Part shown: in pieces, positions 16,489-24,849 of the stretch
Position numbering within the stretch: position 1 is the stretch's first letter
How the letters are laid out: every line of letters begins with the position of its first letter
Program-made: the position numbers and the translations under genes
The notes under the pieces: model-generated
Seen by the model: the letters and a program-made list of their open reading frames with translations, nothing else
What the model was told of the DNA's origin: nothing
Database searches by the model: none
Origin: Peredibacter sp045999315
Lineage (GTDB): Bacteria; Bdellovibrionota; Bacteriovoracia; Bacteriovoracales; Bacteriovoracaceae
Assembly (NCBI RefSeq): GCF_045999315.1
Contig: NZ_CP174607.1
Coordinates: 3,162,001 to 3,226,000, forward strand
Direction: 5' to 3'
DNA: 64,000 nt

Positions 16489-17778
16489 ATGATTTTCACG
16501 CAAAACGCCATTAACACAAGAAAAAATCTAGTCGCATCTGCTCTCTCACCCGCACTATCTGAGCAAGATATAGTGCTTGTCTTCGCCGGTTCTCCCATTC
16601 AAAAACCAGGCGGCCACGATCAGACATATACGTTTTTACCTCACCCGGACTATTTCTGGTTGACCGGATCAAGACGTCCCTTTGGAGTAAGTGCTTTCAG
16701 TAAGAAAGATGGTTGGATTGATTATGTTCTTCCTATCTCTCGCGATGAAAGAATCTGGGAAGGCGGTACAGAGCAAGTGATTGCCGGTGAGGACATCAAG
16801 AACTTCGATTCTTGGCTCTCAAAAAAAGCACCCGCAAAAACTTATCTCATTGGTCAATTTGATCAACACCGTCACTTATCTAAAGTGGCCGAAGAAGAGA
16901 GAATAAAACTTCAGGAACTTTTTAACCAAGTTCGCCGAGTGAAGGATCAAGAAGAGATCAAACTCATCCAAAACATCGCCCATATGGCCAATGAAGGTTA
17001 TAAGAGAATTAAAAACATTATTAGACCCGGACTCACTGAACGTCAGATTCAGATTGAATATGAGACAGAGGTCCTTCGTGCGGGCTCAGAAAAGTTTCCT
17101 TATGATTCAATCGTTGGAACAGGAACGAACTCGGCCATACTTCACGCCATCCCTACCCCTCGAGTGCTTAAAGATGGTGAGCACGTGTTGATTGATGCCG
17201 GTGCTGATGTTCACGATTATTGTGTCGACATCACTCGTAACTTTGCGGTCAACGGTACCTACTCTTCTCGTCAGAAAATGATTCATGATCTGGTGCTTAA
17301 GGCCCAGGAAACTTCCATTGCTCTTTGCCGCCCAGGAGTTGATTGGAAGGACGTTCACCTTGCCTCAGCGAGAGTGATGGCCCAAGGTCTCAATGATTTA
17401 GGCATTCTCAAAATCAGTGCCGAAGAAGCAATTGAAACAAGTGCCATTGCTGTCTTCTTCCCTCACGGTGTGGGACACATGGTGGGCCTTCGTGTTCGTG
17501 ATGTGGGCGGACCATATAATCCAAATCCAAAAAAATATGCCGGGGCTCGTCTTCGAGTTGATATGCCACTTCGTGAAGGGCATCTTATGACCGTAGAGCC
17601 AGGTCTCTATTTTATTCCGGCCCTTTTAGATGATGAAATGACTCGCAAGGATTTTAAAGATGCCATCAACTGGTCTGAAGTTGAGAAATGGAAAGACTTC
17701 GGTGGCATTCGTATCGAAGACGATATTCTTGTGACAAAGAACGGCCCGGAAAATCTCACTGCGATAGTTGAGAAATAA
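16489..17778 (+). CDS. Aminopeptidase P-family (M24) metallopeptidase
   Basis: 429 residues from the ATG at 16489 (GAGG seven bases upstream). N-terminal creatinase-like domain (HPDYFWLTGSRRPFG) and C-terminal pita-bread domain. All five metal ligands are visible: D in IDAGADVHDYCVDITR (two), H in FFPHGVGHMVG, E in MTVEPGLYF, E in GGIRIEDDIL. Removes an N-terminal residue next to proline, useful for complete peptide breakdown in the cytoplasm. Confidence 0.93.
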   Translation: MIFTQNAINTRKNLVASALSPALSEQDIVLVFAGSPIQKPGGHDQTYTFLPHPDYFWLTGSRRPFGVSAFSKKDGWIDYVLPISRDERIWEGGTEQVIAGEDIKNFDSWLSKKAPAKTYLIGQFDQHRHLSKVAEEERIKLQELFNQVRRVKDQEEIKLIQNIAHMANEGYKRIKNIIRPGLTERQIQIEYETEVLRAGSEKFPYDSIVGTGTNSAILHAIPTPRVLKDGEHVLIDAGADVHDYCVDITRNFAVNGTYSSRQKMIHDLVLKAQETSIALCRPGVDWKDVHLASARVMAQGLNDLGILKISAEEAIETSAIAVFFPHGVGHMVGLRVRDVGGPYNPNPKKYAGARLRVDMPLREGHLMTVEPGLYFIPALLDDEMTRKDFKDAINWSEVEKWKDFGGIRIEDDILVTKNGPENLTAIVEK

Positions 17779-18702
17779 TCAGATATGCTTCGTGATCTCT
17801 TTCATCTCCTCTTCGTGGCCTTTTAGCATTTCCATTTCATGGTTGTGCTGAAGGCAGCGAGGCGGAGGTGAAGGATCTTCGAATTTTTTGTCCTTAGCGA
17901 CTTTCTTCCCCATCGAACTTTCAATGTTTTTAAGGATCACTTCTTCATAAAGAGGATAAATGGTATCGTCATCATATCCCTTCATAATGGAGTCCTGATA
18001 AGGTCGCCAACCAGGTTTATCATCAGTGTTACAAGATCCTCCTCGGAAAAGCCCCGGTGCTTGCTCCCCTTTAACAACTTTTGTAAATTGCGAACCAAGA
18101 TTTCCCATCGTGACGATTAAGTTTTCAGACGGAATTCTTCCCATCCATGGAACATCTTTATCATGTTTTTTTCTGGCCGCAGGATCATCTACATAAGGTG
18201 GATTATCTTTAAAATAAACCATGTTTGGTGCTGGCGTCAGCTGGTCGCAATAGACCTTCTTCTCACTCTCAGAATAATCATATTCATCATCAAATCCAAA
18301 AGCGTGAAGCATTTCATGAAACATGGTTTGAATCGGATAATCTTTTGAGGCCACTGGAATCGCCCCTCCGGCACCACCAGTTCCTTTTGAAGTGAATGCC
18401 AAAGCAAGATTCGCCTTCGCCAGGGCCTTTAAGCGAAAGAGCTCTTCTCGGTTACAATGAATAATTCGAGGCGAATCAGGCATGTCGTTCTTGCAGTCCA
18501 TTGTCTCAACCGAAAGTTCTTCAATGGCAATTTGAACCTTGTCGCCAAGCTTATTGAAAGGGGGTTTTTGGAGAAGATATTCTTTAAATTCTTCAGCACG
18601 AGTTTTGGCATCAGGATCGGTATACATAACGATTTTATAAACGTCTTGCGCATAGACCGAAGAGGCCCCAAGCACAGTGAGAAGGCCCAGCAAGATCTTC
18701 AT
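17779..18702 (-). CDS. Exported M64-like zinc metallopeptidase
   Basis: 307 residues, signal peptide ~1-18 ending VYA. HEMLHAFGFDDEYDY near residue 130 matches the HExxHxxGxxxDEY zinc motif of the IgA-peptidase M64 group. A CDQ...GSCNTDD pair suggests disulphides. The C-terminus is rich in Glu, Lys and His. Start overlaps the stop of the gene at 18699 (ATGA). Likely acts in the periplasm or outside the cell; substrate unknown. Confidence 0.72.
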   Translation of the reverse strand: MKILLGLLTVLGASSVYAQDVYKIVMYTDPDAKTRAEEFKEYLLQKPPFNKLGDKVQIAIEELSVETMDCKNDMPDSPRIIHCNREELFRLKALAKANLALAFTSKGTGGAGGAIPVASKDYPIQTMFHEMLHAFGFDDEYDYSESEKKVYCDQLTPAPNMVYFKDNPPYVDDPAARKKHDKDVPWMGRIPSENLIVTMGNLGSQFTKVVKGEQAPGLFRGGSCNTDDKPGWRPYQDSIMKGYDDDTIYPLYEEVILKNIESSMGKKVAKDKKFEDPSPPPRCLQHNHEMEMLKGHEEEMKEITKHI

Positions 18703-19106
18703 AGCTTCACTTCCTTCATGATCTTTCCGGAAGAAATCTCTTTGATAATGAGAGTGCTTCCTTTGTACCAGCCGGGAATGAACGCATTAACTTCAACCAG
18801 CTCACTTTGACGTTTGCCTCCTGACCAAGAACCATTTTTTTCAGGATGGTCCCAATATTCGGTCAGTGAAGTAAAAATTCTGGTTCGATAATGCTGCATT
18901 TTCTTTTTTACGATGATCTCAACATTTGGTTTTGAAGGTTCAGGAACTTTCTCACAAAACTTTTGAGGGGCATCAATCAGATGAGTGGTCCAGGCCTTGG
19001 TTTCAGTGTTCAAAACCCCATAGAGTTTCTGCAATTGAACACAGGCAGCTCCCACATGGAATGAGAACAAGCAAAGGACCTGAATGAGAATTAGTTTTTG
19101 AATCAT
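18699..19106 (-). CDS. Small exported protein of unknown function
   Basis: 135 residues; signal peptide ~1-20 ending GAACVQL. One further cysteine (FCEKV) could form a disulphide. Central basic stretch IIVKKKMQHYRTRI and WSGGKRQSELVEV. No family recognised. ATGA-coupled to the M64-like peptidase, so it may be its inhibitor, chaperone or co-secreted partner (inference). Confidence 0.6.
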   Translation of the reverse strand: MIQKLILIQVLCLFSFHVGAACVQLQKLYGVLNTETKAWTTHLIDAPQKFCEKVPEPSKPNVEIIVKKKMQHYRTRIFTSLTEYWDHPEKNGSWSGGKRQSELVEVNAFIPGWYKGSTLIIKEISSGKIMKEVKL

Positions 19107-19183
19107 GAAAACCCCAACACTATTCTAAATTGAAAGTGTTGGGATTTCCAAAAAGAGCTAAATTTACCTAGGATTTCCGAGCG

Positions 19184-19567
19184 CTACTCTCGGATCATGA
19201 TGGGAAGGATAAGCGTTTCTTCTGTTTCCGCCTGCTTATACTTCACTCTGATCTGCCACTGGCCTTTCATCACGAAGAAGGCCTTAGTTACGTCGTACTC
19301 ATTAGGAGCAACGGCCACAACTTTTAGAGGCGAAGACCCATGACCGTGGTTCCCCATTTGCATCCAAAGGTCCACCTTAACTAAAGTTAATTCTTCATCT
19401 GAATGAGATGTTAATTTAAGTGCAAAGCGGCCCTCTTGTTTCGAAGTAAAGTCCGCTTCAGACTCGTACGAAGCACAAACTGAAGTTGCGTTAGAACATA
19501 CTGAACCAGATTCAGCGAAAGCACCTAAGCTGGCCATTAGACCTAAAAGAAAAGCAATAAGTTTCAT
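19184..19567 (-). CDS. Exported FixH/YtkA-like protein
   Basis: 127 residues. Signal peptide ending AFA. MGNHGHGSSPLKV and AFFVMKGQWQIRV match the YtkA-like/FixH immunoglobulin-type fold (GHG motif, then MxGxWxI). Divergent from an operon containing a second protein of the same type at 20192, with GHGSSP and MPGPWDI. FixH-like domains occur with cytochrome oxidase or copper-handling systems. Confidence 0.72.
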   Translation of the reverse strand: MKLIAFLLGLMASLGAFAESGSVCSNATSVCASYESEADFTSKQEGRFALKLTSHSDEELTLVKVDLWMQMGNHGHGSSPLKVVAVAPNEYDVTKAFFVMKGQWQIRVKYKQAETEETLILPIMIRE

Positions 19568-19652
19568 AGAGTGAAATCCCCTTTCATGAATGGCCTAGCT
19601 ATATCACTTTATATCTCTTTTGAATGCATCATTTTGATGATAAATTTCCCGC

Positions 19653-20192
19653 ATGAAATTCTTTCTACTGGGCCTTCTCTGGATCGGTGCAGCAATCGCA
19701 AAACCTCTTCCGGCCTTGAACGGACCATTGATTAAATCTGGTGAAAACCTCTCCTGGAAATGGGAAGACGCTAAGATTGCTACTGCGATTGTTTTCTTGT
19801 CTGCTGTTTGTCCTTGTTCTGATGGTCACATCGCTTACCTTAAAAAACTCAAAGAAGATTATCCCCAAGTTGATTTTATCGGTGTTCACTCAAACACTGA
19901 TGAAGATGCGAAGAGCACTCTTGAGTACTTCACTGAAAAGAACCTGAACTTCAATGTTCTCCAGGACGATAAAGCGAAAATCGCTGATCTCTTTGGGGCC
20001 TACAGAACTCCTCATTCATTCTTAGTTTCTAAGAACGGTGAAATTCTTTTTAAAGGCGGAGTCACCAGTTCAAGTGTTTCGGCCAAGGCCGATACGTTCT
20101 ATCTCGCAGACGCCATTAAAAACGTTGTGAATGGTGAAGAAGTCAAAGTGAAACAGGCCCGTACCTTGGGCTGCCAGATTGGTAGGGACTAA
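19653..20192 (+). CDS. Exported thioredoxin-fold (redoxin) protein with CPCS motif
   Basis: 179 residues, signal peptide ending IAKP. FLSAVCPCSDGHIAYLKKL near 49-67 places CPC at the thioredoxin active-site position; AYRTPHSFLVSKNGEILFKGG carries the cis-proline region. AhpC/TSA-like periplasmic thiol protein. First of a four-gene operon: the stop TAA/ATG junction overlaps the next gene by 1 bp. Partners (FixH-like lipoprotein, beta-barrel, YceI) suggest a respiratory or metal/redox task. Confidence 0.75.
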   Translation: MKFFLLGLLWIGAAIAKPLPALNGPLIKSGENLSWKWEDAKIATAIVFLSAVCPCSDGHIAYLKKLKEDYPQVDFIGVHSNTDEDAKSTLEYFTEKNLNFNVLQDDKAKIADLFGAYRTPHSFLVSKNGEILFKGGVTSSSVSAKADTFYLADAIKNVVNGEEVKVKQARTLGCQIGRD

Positions 20193-20617
20193 TGTTCAAG
20201 TTTCTTCCACTTCTTTTTATACTGATTTCTTGTGCAGACCCTAACTATGTTTCTGGCACCAAAGCGATCGACGGTCTCTCTGCAGAATGTGAAATGTATT
20301 TTGCAGAAGACGATGTTTGTCTCAAGACCGAATGGGAACAAAGGCCCACCGAGAGTGAATTCGGTCGCATGTTATTAAAGTTTTATCATAAAGATCATCC
20401 GGATACTTTTATCTCACCTACTCATACTCCATTCATCCTTCTATGGATGCCAAGTATGGGCCACGGCTCTTCTCCAGTAACGATGACGTTCATCGAAGAA
20501 GGAGTTTATCGGGCCTCTGACATTTTTTTCATCATGCCAGGACCTTGGGATATTCGTTATCAGCTCAAGAGTGGAAATGATGTTGTCGAAGAGAAGATTC
20601 AGCAAATTACTATTTAG
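20192..20617 (+). CDS. FixH/YtkA-like lipoprotein
   Basis: 141 residues. Lipobox LFILISCAD puts the lipidated cysteine at about residue 14. WMPSMGHGSSPVTMTF and FFIMPGPWDIRYQL match the YtkA-like fold, as in the divergent protein at 19184. Likely anchored to the outer or inner membrane facing the periplasm. Its last ~45 bp overlap the next gene. Confidence 0.7.
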   Translation: MFKFLPLLFILISCADPNYVSGTKAIDGLSAECEMYFAEDDVCLKTEWEQRPTESEFGRMLLKFYHKDHPDTFISPTHTPFILLWMPSMGHGSSPVTMTFIEEGVYRASDIFFIMPGPWDIRYQLKSGNDVVEEKIQQITI

Positions 20618-21500
20618 TGTTTTGTTCTTAGTTCTAACAAATATGGCCCACGGGGCCCCTTGTTGTGGTGCTGGCTTCACTATTCCCTCAATCATTACAT
20701 CCGACGATAAGGCGCAACTAGCGTTAAGTTATAATTACGCGAAAATCTATGCTGACGTTTTCACCAACGGTGATTGGCGTCACCGCAAAGAAGATGATCA
20801 TACTGAAACTTATAAATTTGAAGGGGCCCATATTTTTGCTGACCGTTGGCAGGCGGGTTTTTCTGTTCCGTATCAAAAACGTGTGAGAGAAGGGGCCATG
20901 GCAGATAGTTCCGCTGGTTTCGGAGATATCGCCTTTCAATTAGGATATGAGTATCTTCCAGACTGGGACTATAATCCTTATCGCCCTAAAGGCATTGGAT
21001 ACCTGTCCCTTATCACTCCAACCGGACGCTCGATTTACGAATCAGAAGATGGGAGTGGAATTGATAGTCGTGGCAGAGGTTTCTGGGGGGTAGGGGCCGG
21101 AACAGTACTCGTTAAAAACTGGCGCCGTTGGGACGCGAACGCAAACTTCGAGTTTCACCACTCTTTTGACAAAAAGGTAAATAACAAAACCACGAAAGGA
21201 ACTGTGAAACCCAATAATGGTGGAAGCATTTCTGTAGGAAGTGGATATAATTTTAGCAAACTAAGACTTGGTGCCCTGATCGCCTGGTACTACGAAGACC
21301 CAACAGATGTTGTAGGTACAACTCCATCCAAGGGCGAACTTAAGCGATACGCCACCGGTTCTTTACTTTTAAGCTATATGATTACAGAACAGCAAAGTGT
21401 GATTATGAGTTACAGTGATCAAACTATTTTCGGTTCTCCCTATAATACGTCTTTGAGTAAATCGATTACTCTTTTCTATCAAAAGCGCTGGCAGCGCTAA
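20571..21500 (+). CDS. Outer-membrane beta-barrel protein
   Basis: Up to 309 residues. Starts at ATG 20571, 20577 or 20580 are all possible and overlap the upstream gene; AAGAG just upstream is a weak site. Signal peptide ends AHG before APCCGAGF. Many alternating strands with aromatic ends (LALSYNYAKIYADVF, WQAGFSVPYQKRV, FGDIAFQLGYEY, final SITLFYQKRWQR), like transporter-type barrels. CCG after the signal peptide could bind metal. Confidence 0.68.
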   Translation: MEMMLSKRRFSKLLFSVLFLVLTNMAHGAPCCGAGFTIPSIITSDDKAQLALSYNYAKIYADVFTNGDWRHRKEDDHTETYKFEGAHIFADRWQAGFSVPYQKRVREGAMADSSAGFGDIAFQLGYEYLPDWDYNPYRPKGIGYLSLITPTGRSIYESEDGSGIDSRGRGFWGVGAGTVLVKNWRRWDANANFEFHHSFDKKVNNKTTKGTVKPNNGGSISVGSGYNFSKLRLGALIAWYYEDPTDVVGTTPSKGELKRYATGSLLLSYMITEQQSVIMSYSDQTIFGSPYNTSLSKSITLFYQKRWQR

Positions 21501-21511
21501 GGAAGGCAAAT

Positions 21512-22075
21512 ATGAAATTTCTAGTTTTCTCTTCGCTTTTAGTTCTTTCAATTGGTGCACAGGCCGCTTGTGTATCTAAGTACGTTCAAGAAGGTTCAAA
21601 CCTTTCATGGACAGCTTTCAAGACTCCTAAAAAAGTTGGAGTAGGGGCCAAGTTCGACAAGTTCACCATCACTTCAAAACCTGCAGAAACAATTCAAGCA
21701 GCGATCAAGGGCTCTACATTTACAGTTGATTCATCAAGTGTAAATTCTGGTAACCCGGCCCGAGATAAGAAGATCGTTGATAACTTCTTCACATCTGCCG
21801 GTAAGCCGATCAAGATTGAAGGTAAAGTTGAAAAAATGGAGAAAGACACGGCAACAGTTGCTTTCACCATCAACGGTGTAACGAAATCAGTTCCGATGAA
21901 AGTTGCTGTTGTTGAAAAGATGGCGACTCTCTCTGGTTCAATCAACGTGCTAGACTTCTCAATGTCAAAAGAACTGGCCGCTCTTAATGAGGCCTGTAAA
22001 GCGCTTCACGAAGGCAAAACTTGGGCCGATGTTGACCTTAAGCTAGACGCGAAGTTCGACGTATCTTGTAAGTAA
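21512..22075 (+). CDS. YceI-family periplasmic lipid-binding protein
   Basis: 187 residues, signal peptide ending QAAC. LSWTAFKTPKKVGVGAKF, FTVDSSSVNSGNPARDKKIVDNFF and FTINGVTKSVPMKV are YceI hallmarks; the fold is a lipocalin-like barrel binding isoprenoid chains. Cysteines at the mature N-terminus and last positions may pair. Last gene of the redoxin/FixH-like/barrel operon; converges on the LLM gene. Confidence 0.88.
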   Translation: MKFLVFSSLLVLSIGAQAACVSKYVQEGSNLSWTAFKTPKKVGVGAKFDKFTITSKPAETIQAAIKGSTFTVDSSSVNSGNPARDKKIVDNFFTSAGKPIKIEGKVEKMEKDTATVAFTINGVTKSVPMKVAVVEKMATLSGSINVLDFSMSKELAALNEACKALHEGKTWADVDLKLDAKFDVSCK

Positions 22076-22076
22076 T

Positions 22077-23066
22077 CTATCCGCGAGACAGAGCTTGTGA
22101 AACCAGTTCATAAGATCTCTGTCTCGCTTTTTGATCATACACCATACAAGTGATGATCAATTCCTTAATGCCGGATTTCAAAAACGGCTCCAGTTGTCTT
22201 CTAATTGAATCAGGCGAGCCCACGAATTTAGGGAATGAAGCACGAAGCTGCGCTTTATCCATTGGTGATAAAGGAGTTAATTTTGCTTCCGCTACCGTCG
22301 GTAGTGGCATGTTTTTTCCTGTCGAGAAGAATTTAGCAAATGAAACATCTGAAGACATGGCCAGCTCTTCTGCTTCTTCGTCCGTTTCTGCGCAAATAAT
22401 ATGAGAGGCCATCATAGGATGTGGTTCTTGCAAGAACTCAGAGGGCCTGAACTCTTCAATGTACATGCGAATAATCTCTCGGGCCGGTAATCCTGAAAAA
22501 TGCTGAGCAAACGCGAAAGGCAGTCCTCGGTAAGCGGCGAGACGTCCACCGAAATCACTACTACCAAGCATCCATATCTCTGGCATATTGACCTGAGTAG
22601 GAACTGCTTTAAGGGGAACTTCATCTCTAAAGTAACGGATCAAGTCTTCCAACTCTTCTGGAAAATTATCTGCGCTCAATGAAATGTTTCTACGAAGAGC
22701 ATGAGTTGCCTTAGATCCCGAACCAGGAGCACGACCCAGTCCCATATCAATGCGACCAGGATAAAGGGCCTCCAAAGTTCGGAATACTTCGGCCATATGA
22801 TAGGTCGAGTGATTCGGAAGCATAATTCCTCCAGAACCCACTCGAATTGTTTTCGTAGCACCAGCAATATGGCCAATCAAAACTTCCGGTGATGAGCTGC
22901 CGATGCCTTCCATATCATGGTGCTCGGCCACCCAATAGCGCTTAAATCCTAAGTTTTCTACAAAGCGGGCGAGGGCCACAGGATGACGGAGACTCTCCGA
23001 GGCACTCTCACCCGACAATATAGGACAAAGGTCTAAGACCGAAAGTTTGATATCACCCATGCTCAT
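22077..23066 (-). CDS. LLM-class flavin-dependent oxidoreductase
   Basis: 329 residues from ATG 23066 (23060 is an alternative; a longer reading to 23132 lies inside the neighbour). KLSVLDLCPILSGE, YWVAEHHDMEGIGSSSPEVLIGHIA and RVGSGGIMLPNHSTYHMAEVFRTLEALYPGRIDMGLGRAPG are diagnostic of luciferase-like monooxygenases. Uses reduced FMN; substrate unknown. Overlaps the OYE gene by 14 bp, forming a two-flavoenzyme operon. Confidence 0.88.
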   Translation of the reverse strand: MSMGDIKLSVLDLCPILSGESASESLRHPVALARFVENLGFKRYWVAEHHDMEGIGSSSPEVLIGHIAGATKTIRVGSGGIMLPNHSTYHMAEVFRTLEALYPGRIDMGLGRAPGSGSKATHALRRNISLSADNFPEELEDLIRYFRDEVPLKAVPTQVNMPEIWMLGSSDFGGRLAAYRGLPFAFAQHFSGLPAREIIRMYIEEFRPSEFLQEPHPMMASHIICAETDEEAEELAMSSDVSFAKFFSTGKNMPLPTVAEAKLTPLSPMDKAQLRASFPKFVGSPDSIRRQLEPFLKSGIKELIITCMVYDQKARQRSYELVSQALSRG

Positions 23067-24114
23067 TATAGAAGGGATAATCTGTGTATCCTTCTGCACC
23101 TTTTGTATAAATCGTTTGAAAATTCGTTTCATTCAGAGGAAGTCCTTCAAGTAAACGCTTCGGAAGATCCGGATTCGAAATAAACGGAACTCCAAATGAC
23201 ACCGCATCAGCAAATCCGTCATTGATTGCTTTTTCGGCCGCTTCTTTCGTAAATTTTTCGTTGGCAATATAGACTCCACCGAAGGCCTTTTTTAGGGCCG
23301 GACCTAAACTATCTGCTCCTTGATACTCACGAGAAAAAATGAAAGCAATTTTCCTCTTACCCAGTTCGGAAGCAAGATAACTAAATGTGGCCAAAGGATT
23401 AGAGTCACTCATATCGTGCGAGTCACCACGAGGTGAAATATGAGCACCTACGCGATCTGCTCCCCAAACAGAAATCACAGCGTCTGTGACTTCAAGGTAA
23501 AGACGCGCGCGATTTTCAATGGAACCACCATATTGATCTGTTCTTTTATTTGTTCCGTCTTGTAGAAATTGATCTAGTAGATATCCGTTCGCTCCGTGAA
23601 TTTCGACACCATCAAAACCGGCCTTTTTGGCATTTTCAGCGCCCTTACGATAGGCCTCAATGATCGCGGGAATTTCGTTTGTTTCAAGTGCACGTGGAGT
23701 GACATAGGCCTTCTGAGGACGTACCAGACTCACGTGGCCCGCTGGAGCAATGGCACTTGGAGCAACTGGTAACTCACCATTTAAGAACATAGGATCAGAG
23801 ATTCTTCCTACATGCCAGAGTTGCATGAGGATGCGTCCACCTTTTTCATGAACTTTAGAAGTTATTTTCTTCCAGCTTTCAACCTGAGCGTCTGACCAGA
23901 TGCCTGGAGTGTCTGCATAACCAACACCCATAGGAGTTACGGCCGTGGCTTCTGTAAGAATCATTCCGGCAGTGGCACGTTGGGCATAATATTCGGCCAT
24001 GAGATCATTGGGAATTCTTGTTTCGCCAGCGCGGGCACGAGTCAAAGGGGCCATGATAATTCTATTCGGAAGATTCCAAGCACCGACTTTTAGAGGATTT
24101 CCTAGCACTGACAT
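23053..24114 (-). CDS. Old-yellow-enzyme family alkene/ester reductase (NemA-like)
   Basis: 353 residues from ATG 24114 (a GTG six bases earlier is possible). NRIIMAPLTRARAGE near 17, WHVGRISDPMFLNG, EIHGANGYLLDQFLQDGTNKR and YGGSIENRARL are OYE signatures. FMN enzyme reducing activated alkenes or nitro compounds with NADPH; such genes often answer to electrophile stress. Divergent from an Rrf2 regulator with tRNA-Cys between them. Confidence 0.9.
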   Translation of the reverse strand: MSVLGNPLKVGAWNLPNRIIMAPLTRARAGETRIPNDLMAEYYAQRATAGMILTEATAVTPMGVGYADTPGIWSDAQVESWKKITSKVHEKGGRILMQLWHVGRISDPMFLNGELPVAPSAIAPAGHVSLVRPQKAYVTPRALETNEIPAIIEAYRKGAENAKKAGFDGVEIHGANGYLLDQFLQDGTNKRTDQYGGSIENRARLYLEVTDAVISVWGADRVGAHISPRGDSHDMSDSNPLATFSYLASELGKRKIAFIFSREYQGADSLGPALKKAFGGVYIANEKFTKEAAEKAINDGFADAVSFGVPFISNPDLPKRLLEGLPLNETNFQTIYTKGAEGYTDYPFYNEHG

Positions 24115-24136
24115 TTTCACTCACTTGTTTGAAATT

Positions 24137-24212
24137 TGGAGGAGATGGATGGATTTGAACCACCGATTAACAGGTTTGCAAGCTGTTCCCTTGAACTCTC
24201 GGGCACATCTCC
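24137..24212 (-). tRNA. tRNA-Cys (anticodon GCA)
   Basis: On the minus strand: acceptor stem GGAGATG/CATCTCC, discriminator T and encoded CCA (24137-24139). Anticodon loop TTGCAAA between ACAG and CTGT, giving GCA; the pair next to the loop is a C-C mismatch. T arm GGTGG-TTCAAAT-CCATC. 76 nt including CCA. Confidence 0.93.
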
Positions 24213-24223
24213 TATGATTAAAA

Positions 24224-24257
24224 GATACATCCTAAAATGCATCAATATCAGATACAT
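24224..24257. promoter_or_regulatory. GATACAT repeats between tRNA-Cys and rrf2
   Basis: GATACAT-N6-ATGCATC (24224-24243) is an inverted repeat, and GATACAT recurs at 24251-24257. It lies 12-45 bp upstream of the tRNA-Cys 5' end and upstream of the divergent Rrf2 gene. Candidate Rrf2 operator (inference). Confidence 0.5.
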
Positions 24258-24299
24258 TATTCCAGATTAGTTTTAAATGCAACTGTAAAAAGCACATTT

Positions 24300-24328
24300 T
24301 TGTAAAACTCATTAACTCATGCTATGAT
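24300..24328 (+). promoter_or_regulatory. Promoter of the Rrf2 gene
   Basis: TTGTAA (24300-24305), 17-bp spacer, TATGAT (24323-24328), then six bases to the ATG: a leaderless arrangement. Confidence 0.65.
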
Positions 24329-24334
24329 GGCCAC

Positions 24335-24757
24335 ATGGTTGATACACGATTCTCAGTATCTGTACAAATTATGGTTACCCTGGCCTATCATCAAGATGAA
24401 ATGATGAACTCAGAAGTTTTGGCAAAAGTATTGAAGACCAATGCCACCTTCATCAGGAAATTAGTTTCAAATTTGGTTGAGGCCAAACTGGTTGAAAGTT
24501 TTCGCGGTAAAGGCGGAGGGATTAAGTTGGGTAAATCCCCTGCTGATATTTCACTTAATGACATCTATGTTGCCAGCACTGAGGCCAAGCCCCTCATTTC
24601 TACTCATAAGAAGACTGTCACTAAGGCCTGTCCTGTAAGTTGTTCATTCGATGAAATTTTCTGCAAAGAAGTAGTAGATGGAATTGAAGGTGTTACACAG
24701 TCCTATCTTTCTAAAAAATATCTGAGCGATCTCCTTAAAAAGGTATCTTGTTCCTAG
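24335..24757 (+). CDS. Rrf2-family transcriptional regulator
   Basis: 140 residues. Winged helix-turn-helix with SVSVQIMVTLAYH, NSEVLAKVLKTNATFIRKLVSNL and the wing FRGKGGGIKLGKSP. Three cysteines follow (ACPVSCSF near 105 and FCKE), close to but not exactly the FeS-cluster spacing of IscR/NsrR; a thiol sensor (YwnA/CymR-like) or cluster sensor are both possible. Divergent from the OYE/LLM flavoenzymes, which may be its targets. No ribosome binding site. Confidence 0.88.
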   Translation: MVDTRFSVSVQIMVTLAYHQDEMMNSEVLAKVLKTNATFIRKLVSNLVEAKLVESFRGKGGGIKLGKSPADISLNDIYVASTEAKPLISTHKKTVTKACPVSCSFDEIFCKEVVDGIEGVTQSYLSKKYLSDLLKKVSCS

Positions 24758-24849
24758 TTCTCATCATTTTTGAATTTTACTCTAAGTATTTTCTCGTATT
24801 CTCACGAATAGCTTAAGAAAAGTTAAGTCTGTTTTACCGGAGAAAAAAT

